IMG/VR virus record: IMGVR_UViG_3300028027_000140
Span: 1 to 34,422 of that record
Origin: a virus
Reading direction: 5' to 3' (one strand)
DNA: 34,422 nucleotides
In this document: positions 30,570 to 34,422 of the stretch, one piece after another
Numbering within the stretch: position 1 is the first letter of the stretch
How the letters are laid out: every line of letters begins with the position of its first letter
Program-made: the position numbers and the translations under genes
Notes under the pieces: generated by a model
Database searches by the model: none
What the model was told of the DNA's origin: nothing
The model's input: the letters and a program-made list of their open reading frames with translations, nothing else

Positions 30570-31913
30570 TTAAGCGCCTGTCGCTGTAGAGCGATAACGG
30601 ATGATAGCGTTGGGATCGACCACACTTGAGCAAAGGCGTTTTTCGCCAAAGAATGTGATAAATCCTGGGGCTGTCTGTTCGTAGCGACGCAGAGTCATGC
30701 TCAAGCGGTCCACGATTGTATGACCACGAGAGAAATCACCGAAGTACATTGGGAACAACGAAGTTGTACCAGCAGAACCACCAGCAGATGTAGGTGCAGA
30801 GCAGTACGAGTTAACGTACACATCAAAGCCCAACAACTTACCAACGATACCGTCATACACCAGAGGAGACATACGCTCGAACACAGGAGTGCCGTTGTTA
30901 TCTACCAAGCCACGGATGCCAGCAAGCATGATGGGGTTGATAACGAAGCAGTTACTTGCAGACCAATATTGCTGTGGCAAATTGTGAATGAATTGAATGA
31001 TGTCAATGTACTTCACGTTATTTGCAGAAGCAAAACCATTTGTAGTGGTTTGGTCATAAGTAGCAATACTGTGCAAACCGTCAGTAGAAGCAGTACCGCT
31101 TGAACCGAAAGCCGCGGCAGAGATAGTGCCACCGGTGTAAGTAGAGTTAGAGCCTGGGTAAGAATTCAAACCACGCAAGCCCGATGTACCACCGTATGCA
31201 GTAGTCGTAGAACCTGACTGGTCGTTATTCAAAATCATCGACAAGCCTTCTTGCTGACTGAATTCTTGCAACATGTCGTCAACGACATTTGCCTCCAAGC
31301 CATCAATGTCGTCCAAAGCCGCAGTACGGATTGGGAACTGAACGTTAATGTCTTGCAAATTCAATTGCCAGATGCTGGTTGCTTCAGTAGTAGCAGAACC
31401 GTTGTTTTGAATTGCATAGCCCCAAGCCGCGCCAGCGTTGCCCGTTTTTGCACGGAACTGGTATGTAGAACCATCTGTAGCCACATTACGTGACACACCG
31501 CGCATTGGGTTAAGCAAACGCAGTTTGTGGAACACGGGGTCATAAGCAGTACGGCCACCAATACCAGCGCCAGAACCGGTGAGGGTCGAGGCTTCAGTCA
31601 GGTAAGCAGAGTGCTGATCGTCAGACTCCCACAGTTTTAACTCTGTGTGAACGCGATTGCTACCCTTAGCGAAAGAAGCGAGTTGCTCCTTAACACGACG
31701 ATTAACATCACCGCGAACTGTCTTAGCAGGGGCTTTGATGAACTCAGGGATTTGAATTGCAGATACTTTGGCTTCCAAAGCCGCGAACTTGTCATTCAAT
31801 TCGGCTTTTGCAGATTCCACAGTAGTTGCGACTTCGCTTTTTACAGCGTCAATTTTGGCTTCGTTAGACACAGCAATAGCGTCAACTTTTTCCAGTACTT
31901 TATCCATAGACAT
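30570..31913 (-). CDS. major capsid protein, HK97 fold with N-terminal delta domain
   Basis: 447 residues. Residues 1 to about 105 are a helical, coiled-coil scaffold (VLEKVDAIAVSNEAKIDAVK, then FAALEAKVSAI), the usual HK97 delta domain cut by the prohead protease. The capsid domain follows: TEASTLTGSGAGIGGRT, FPIRTAALDDIDGL, EFSQQEGLSMILNNDQSGST, GLRGLNSY, and YEQTAPGFITFFGEKRLCSS. AGGAAA precedes the ATG at 31913. A second, shorter copy follows directly. Confidence 0.95.
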   Translation of the reverse strand: MSMDKVLEKVDAIAVSNEAKIDAVKSEVATTVESAKAELNDKFAALEAKVSAIQIPEFIKAPAKTVRGDVNRRVKEQLASFAKGSNRVHTELKLWESDDQHSAYLTEASTLTGSGAGIGGRTAYDPVFHKLRLLNPMRGVSRNVATDGSTYQFRAKTGNAGAAWGYAIQNNGSATTEATSIWQLNLQDINVQFPIRTAALDDIDGLEANVVDDMLQEFSQQEGLSMILNNDQSGSTTTAYGGTSGLRGLNSYPGSNSTYTGGTISAAAFGSSGTASTDGLHSIATYDQTTTNGFASANNVKYIDIIQFIHNLPQQYWSASNCFVINPIMLAGIRGLVDNNGTPVFERMSPLVYDGIVGKLLGFDVYVNSYCSAPTSAGGSAGTTSLFPMYFGDFSRGHTIVDRLSMTLRRYEQTAPGFITFFGEKRLCSSVVDPNAIIRYRSTATGA

Positions 31914-31924
31914 GATGTTTTCCT

Positions 31925-32722
31925 TTAAATGCGTTTTTCAAGTGCCTTTGCCAACTCACGCGCTTCGAATGCGGCAAGTAGTGCATCGGCTTCGTTTACC
32001 ACCGCCTCAGACTCACTCTGATTTGGTAGAGACTCAAGTGGCTTTTGAACTGCCTCACGCTGTTCTAATGCGCTCTTGAATACCAAAGATGCGGTGGTCG
32101 CATCCTTACGAGTAAGACCCGCCTCACGCAGAGCCTTTTCGACTGTACGAATGTTCATTACACCCTCAGGCGAGAACATTTCTAATTTGTTAATTTCAGC
32201 ATTAGGGTTGTTTGGGTACATCACGACAGACACCTCACGCAAACCGCCCTTTGTAATCTGAAAATATGATTCTTCATCATCATCGTCACCGCTAACCATC
32301 GGCACGCCCTCAGCATTAACCCAGCGAGCCTCCTCAGCATACGCGCCAACAGACACACCGCCAAACATCTTAGGCGATTCTTTTAGGATTTGATAGAGGT
32401 CATTGCCGCCCACAGTATTTGTGTACAAACGGCCTTTTGCAGTCATGCCCGTATCATCGAACTCAAAAGAGTTCCACTCACCCATCGGCATACCGAGGTC
32501 ATTGTGATTGAGAAACATTGGCAAAGGTTTGTCGCCAGAATTGAACTCTTTAGCCCAATCCATAAAACCTTCAGGTTGATAATTGAACTTTCGTCCGTCA
32601 GCGCCTTCCCTAGCGCCCCAAGTTGTTACTCGGGCTTCCATCATTCCCGATGGATTCTGTGCTTCGTTTGCGCCAGTCGCCAGTTGGACTTGCGCTTCGC
32701 AAATTAGCGTCAAATTCTTCAT
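31925..32722 (-). CDS. HK97-type prohead protease (S78)
   Basis: 265 residues. RVTTWGAREGADGRKFNYQP, LPMFLNHNDLGMPMGEWNSF (with the conserved H of the catalytic site), KMFGGVSVGAYAEEARW (with the catalytic Ser), then GLREVSVVMYPNNPNAEI, give the order of the prohead protease fold. The C-terminal third is helical. It would cleave the delta domain of the capsid. A GGGGTG site precedes the ATG. Confidence 0.9.
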   Translation of the reverse strand: MKNLTLICEAQVQLATGANEAQNPSGMMEARVTTWGAREGADGRKFNYQPEGFMDWAKEFNSGDKPLPMFLNHNDLGMPMGEWNSFEFDDTGMTAKGRLYTNTVGGNDLYQILKESPKMFGGVSVGAYAEEARWVNAEGVPMVSGDDDDEESYFQITKGGLREVSVVMYPNNPNAEINKLEMFSPEGVMNIRTVEKALREAGLTRKDATTASLVFKSALEQREAVQKPLESLPNQSESEAVVNEADALLAAFEARELAKALEKRI

Positions 32723-32855
32723 TTATCACCCCATTGTGGATAGATTGATTATCGTCTCTTATCTTGTGGGGCTTCTCTCTTGCCGCGAGTGTAACACTAC
32801 TCCGCTTAATTTGTGAAGCCATTATTGCAAGCATTTTTTCAATCGCTTGCTTCAT
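32610..32855 (-). CDS. possible small gene between portal and protease, 81 aa
   Basis: An ATG at 32855 overlaps the portal TGA by 4 nt, like genuine junctions here, and begins a helical, basic sequence (KQAIEKMLAIMASQIKRSSV). However the frame runs 113 nt into the protease gene, far more than other overlaps, and the end (RSASPTGDWRKRSTES) looks like out-of-frame sequence. Only the first 45 residues occupy otherwise empty DNA. Weakly supported. Confidence 0.35.
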   Translation of the reverse strand: MKQAIEKMLAIMASQIKRSSVTLAAREKPHKIRDDNQSIHNGVINEEFDANLRSASPTGDWRKRSTESIGNDGSPSNNLGR

Positions 32856-34246
32856 GTAGTCCCAATATTCATTTTGCGCTTTTGACTACCACCACCACCG
32901 CCCGTGTCCTGCGGTGAAGTGCCTGGCAGAGGCTTATCAGATGAGCCACTAGAAACCAACTCATCGCCACCGTCAATCGTAGCCATGTTCAAATATTCCC
33001 GCGCTTCGTTAGGCGTCATTATGCCCGCTTTCACAGCCGCTGTAACAAAATTCATCTGATCTAGCGGAGCGCCCTTTAAAAAGTCCTTAGTGTCAAAACG
33101 AACACATAAGTTTGGATAACCCTTAAACAGATGCTGTTTTAACTTCTGCTCCAGACTAATAACGGTCGGATACATCACCGTTTTATAAAACTCGTCCAGC
33201 ATCGTCTGAGTATTGTTGTATTTTTGGTCTGCAATACCTAGCATCGCTGGCGGTACACCAAACAGACCACAAATCCGCTTCATCGTTTGCTCTTTTAACT
33301 TAGCCGCATCCGCATCCTGCAAGTTAAGCATTTGCACAGATTCGTAAGTCATACCTTGGTCGAGCAACATACCCTGACCAGCCTTCGAGGGGTCAGTCGC
33401 CCTTCCACCCGTCATTTGATTCCAAGTCTCTTTAATCCGAGCCGCAATTTCTTTGTATTTAGCGTCAGGAATTACTTGATCGGTCTTGAATATGCCCGAT
33501 GGTTTAGCACCATTCTGCATAATGAAGTTCGCATAGATGTCAATGTCCTGATCTAACGCAATCAATTCCGTTGCCAGAATTCCTTTGTTAAAACCAGACG
33601 AACCCTGCCATGCCGCCTCTTTCACGTGCATGACTTGATGAGCAGACAAAGGCGTATCTTTACTAAAACCATACGAGGGCGAACTCAGCACATACGCAGG
33701 ATAGTTACCAGCAGTCAATCGCACAGTAATCAGCGTAGCATCTAAGTTGAACATTTCAATTGGAGTCTGCACAGGGTCTTTTTGGTCTTTTCTCCACCAC
33801 AGCGTAAAAGACTCACCCGCAAGGTCTTGCCACATCATCCATTGATACCAGAATTCGTAGGCACTTTGAAAGTTATTAGGGTTTTGCAACAAAGACAGCA
33901 CTTGCTTTGCCTTCGCCTTATCGCGAGTCCCAACATTAGGGTCGGTCACAGCATCCGTGAATGTCCCGTCATCATTCTTCGACATAATCGAAATGCCGCA
34001 TTGAGACAGCGCCCTAGCCTTAACTCCTACGCACCCCATCACAGTTGAGTTGCGAGTCAGCGCAGACATATCCAACACACGACCAGCAGTCGTAGTGCTA
34101 GAAGTCGTTACATATAAAAGTTGCTGAGAGGGCTGTTGTTTATTCTGCCCCATGATGACTTGGTTGCCCAATTGCAACTGACCAAGCACCGTATTCGACT
34201 CGTTTTGAACGCTCTTTTTTCTACTAAAAACATCCAAAATGCCCAT
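32852..34246 (-). CDS. portal protein, HK97 family
   Basis: 464 residues from the ATG at 34246, which has GGAGA 7 nt upstream; the longer frame would start with TTG at 34258, upstream of that site. TRNSTVMGCVGVKARALSQC, EFWYQWMMWQDLAGESFTLW, and IKETWNQMTGGRATDPSKAG, then GMTYESVQMLNLQDADAAKL and MKRICGLFGVPPAMLGI are the standard portal signatures. The C-terminus is Gly/Ser-rich. The portal is the ring for DNA entry and exit. It directly follows terminase. Confidence 0.95.
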   Translation of the reverse strand: MGILDVFSRKKSVQNESNTVLGQLQLGNQVIMGQNKQQPSQQLLYVTTSSTTTAGRVLDMSALTRNSTVMGCVGVKARALSQCGISIMSKNDDGTFTDAVTDPNVGTRDKAKAKQVLSLLQNPNNFQSAYEFWYQWMMWQDLAGESFTLWWRKDQKDPVQTPIEMFNLDATLITVRLTAGNYPAYVLSSPSYGFSKDTPLSAHQVMHVKEAAWQGSSGFNKGILATELIALDQDIDIYANFIMQNGAKPSGIFKTDQVIPDAKYKEIAARIKETWNQMTGGRATDPSKAGQGMLLDQGMTYESVQMLNLQDADAAKLKEQTMKRICGLFGVPPAMLGIADQKYNNTQTMLDEFYKTVMYPTVISLEQKLKQHLFKGYPNLCVRFDTKDFLKGAPLDQMNFVTAAVKAGIMTPNEAREYLNMATIDGGDELVSSGSSDKPLPGTSPQDTGGGGGSQKRKMNIGTT

Positions 34247-34276
34247 GATTTTCTCCAAAGTTTTACCAATGCTACA

Positions 34277-34422
34277 CTAAAACGTCCTAAATCCAAAACT
34301 ATCCGACACAAACGGATTGTCCAAGGAACAATGAGCCGCAATAATCAGCGAAATAATGCCGTCAACCTTAGCGGCCTTGTCTGCCTCATTTTTACGCACC
34401 TTAATATTGCCGTTTACATCCG
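34277..34422 (-). CDS. terminase large subunit, C-terminal end only
   Basis: Only the last 47 residues are in the window. The sequence RKNEADKAAKVDGIISLIIA, then the tail VSDSFGFRTF, has the ADKxxKVDGI motif at the end of the nuclease domain of Terminase_1 (HK97-like) large subunits. It ends 30 nt before the portal start. The rest lies beyond the right edge. Confidence 0.8.
   Translation of the reverse strand, partial: DVNGNIKVRKNEADKAAKVDGIISLIIAAHCSLDNPFVSDSFGFRTF

Noticed and set aside
32610-32721. Claim of a full second gene overlapping the protease start
   Set aside because: The 113-nt overlap is unlike other junctions here, so the gene is kept only as a low-confidence entry.

Overview
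The window holds most of the genome of a tailed double-stranded DNA phage with an HK97-type capsid and a long non-contractile, lambda-like tail (siphovirus morphology). Protein families such as phiE125 gp8-like connector, HP1-type holin, three-TM holin and S74 tail fibre point to a proteobacterial host, perhaps a freshwater betaproteobacterium; that host guess is inference. I see no integrase, CI-like repressor, tRNA, transposon or CRISPR array, so a lytic life style is more likely, though part of the genome is missing. The right edge cuts the large terminase gene, and the left edge cuts the start of another leftward gene. The simplest reading is a circular or circularly permuted genome opened between them.

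Layout, left to right. (1) 1-2644, minus strand: a winged-helix-like protein, a cysteine-rich protein, a DUF5856-type protein, a ParB-like protein and a TET-associated-type glycosyltransferase. They form a tight operon that probably continues through the edge into terminase and the late genes. (2) 2645-3916, minus strand: two small cassettes of short accessory genes, each with its own promoter. The promoters belong to a repeated family in which a TATAATAC box is followed by a short inverted repeat at the expected transcript start. (3) 3917-6229, minus strand: an early recombination operon (unknown gene, Sak/DUF1071 annealing protein, a protein with an RNA polymerase alpha-CTD-like domain, YqaJ exonuclease, SSB), closed by a strong intrinsic terminator. 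(4) 6296-10286, plus strand: a rightward early operon with RusA resolvase, a replication initiator-like protein, several small cysteine-rich proteins, glutaredoxin, a PD-(D/E)XK-like nuclease and a Ref-like HNH nuclease. (5) 10270-12331, minus strand: lysis genes (M15 endolysin, three-TM holin, HP1-like holin, further membrane or secreted proteins). (6) 12384-34422, minus strand: structural genes running leftward from terminase and portal through protease, two paralogous major capsid proteins, neck and tail tube, frameshifted tail chaperones, tape measure, tail tip and tail fibre.

The genes fit a standard phage programme. Divergent early operons supply replication and recombination. Late leftward transcription builds head and tail in order and ends in the lysis cassette, which runs head-on into the rightward early operon. 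The most notable points are: a GGGAAAC slippery heptamer directly before the stop of the first tail chaperone gene, in the lambda G/GT arrangement; tandem paralogous capsid genes of which only the first has a scaffold-like N-terminus, separated by a UUCG hairpin that could set their ratio; an alpha-CTD-like domain in the recombination operon; the repeated promoter and hairpin family; and a candidate DNA-modification glycosyltransferase. Several genes under 60 codons and several corrected start codons are also reported.
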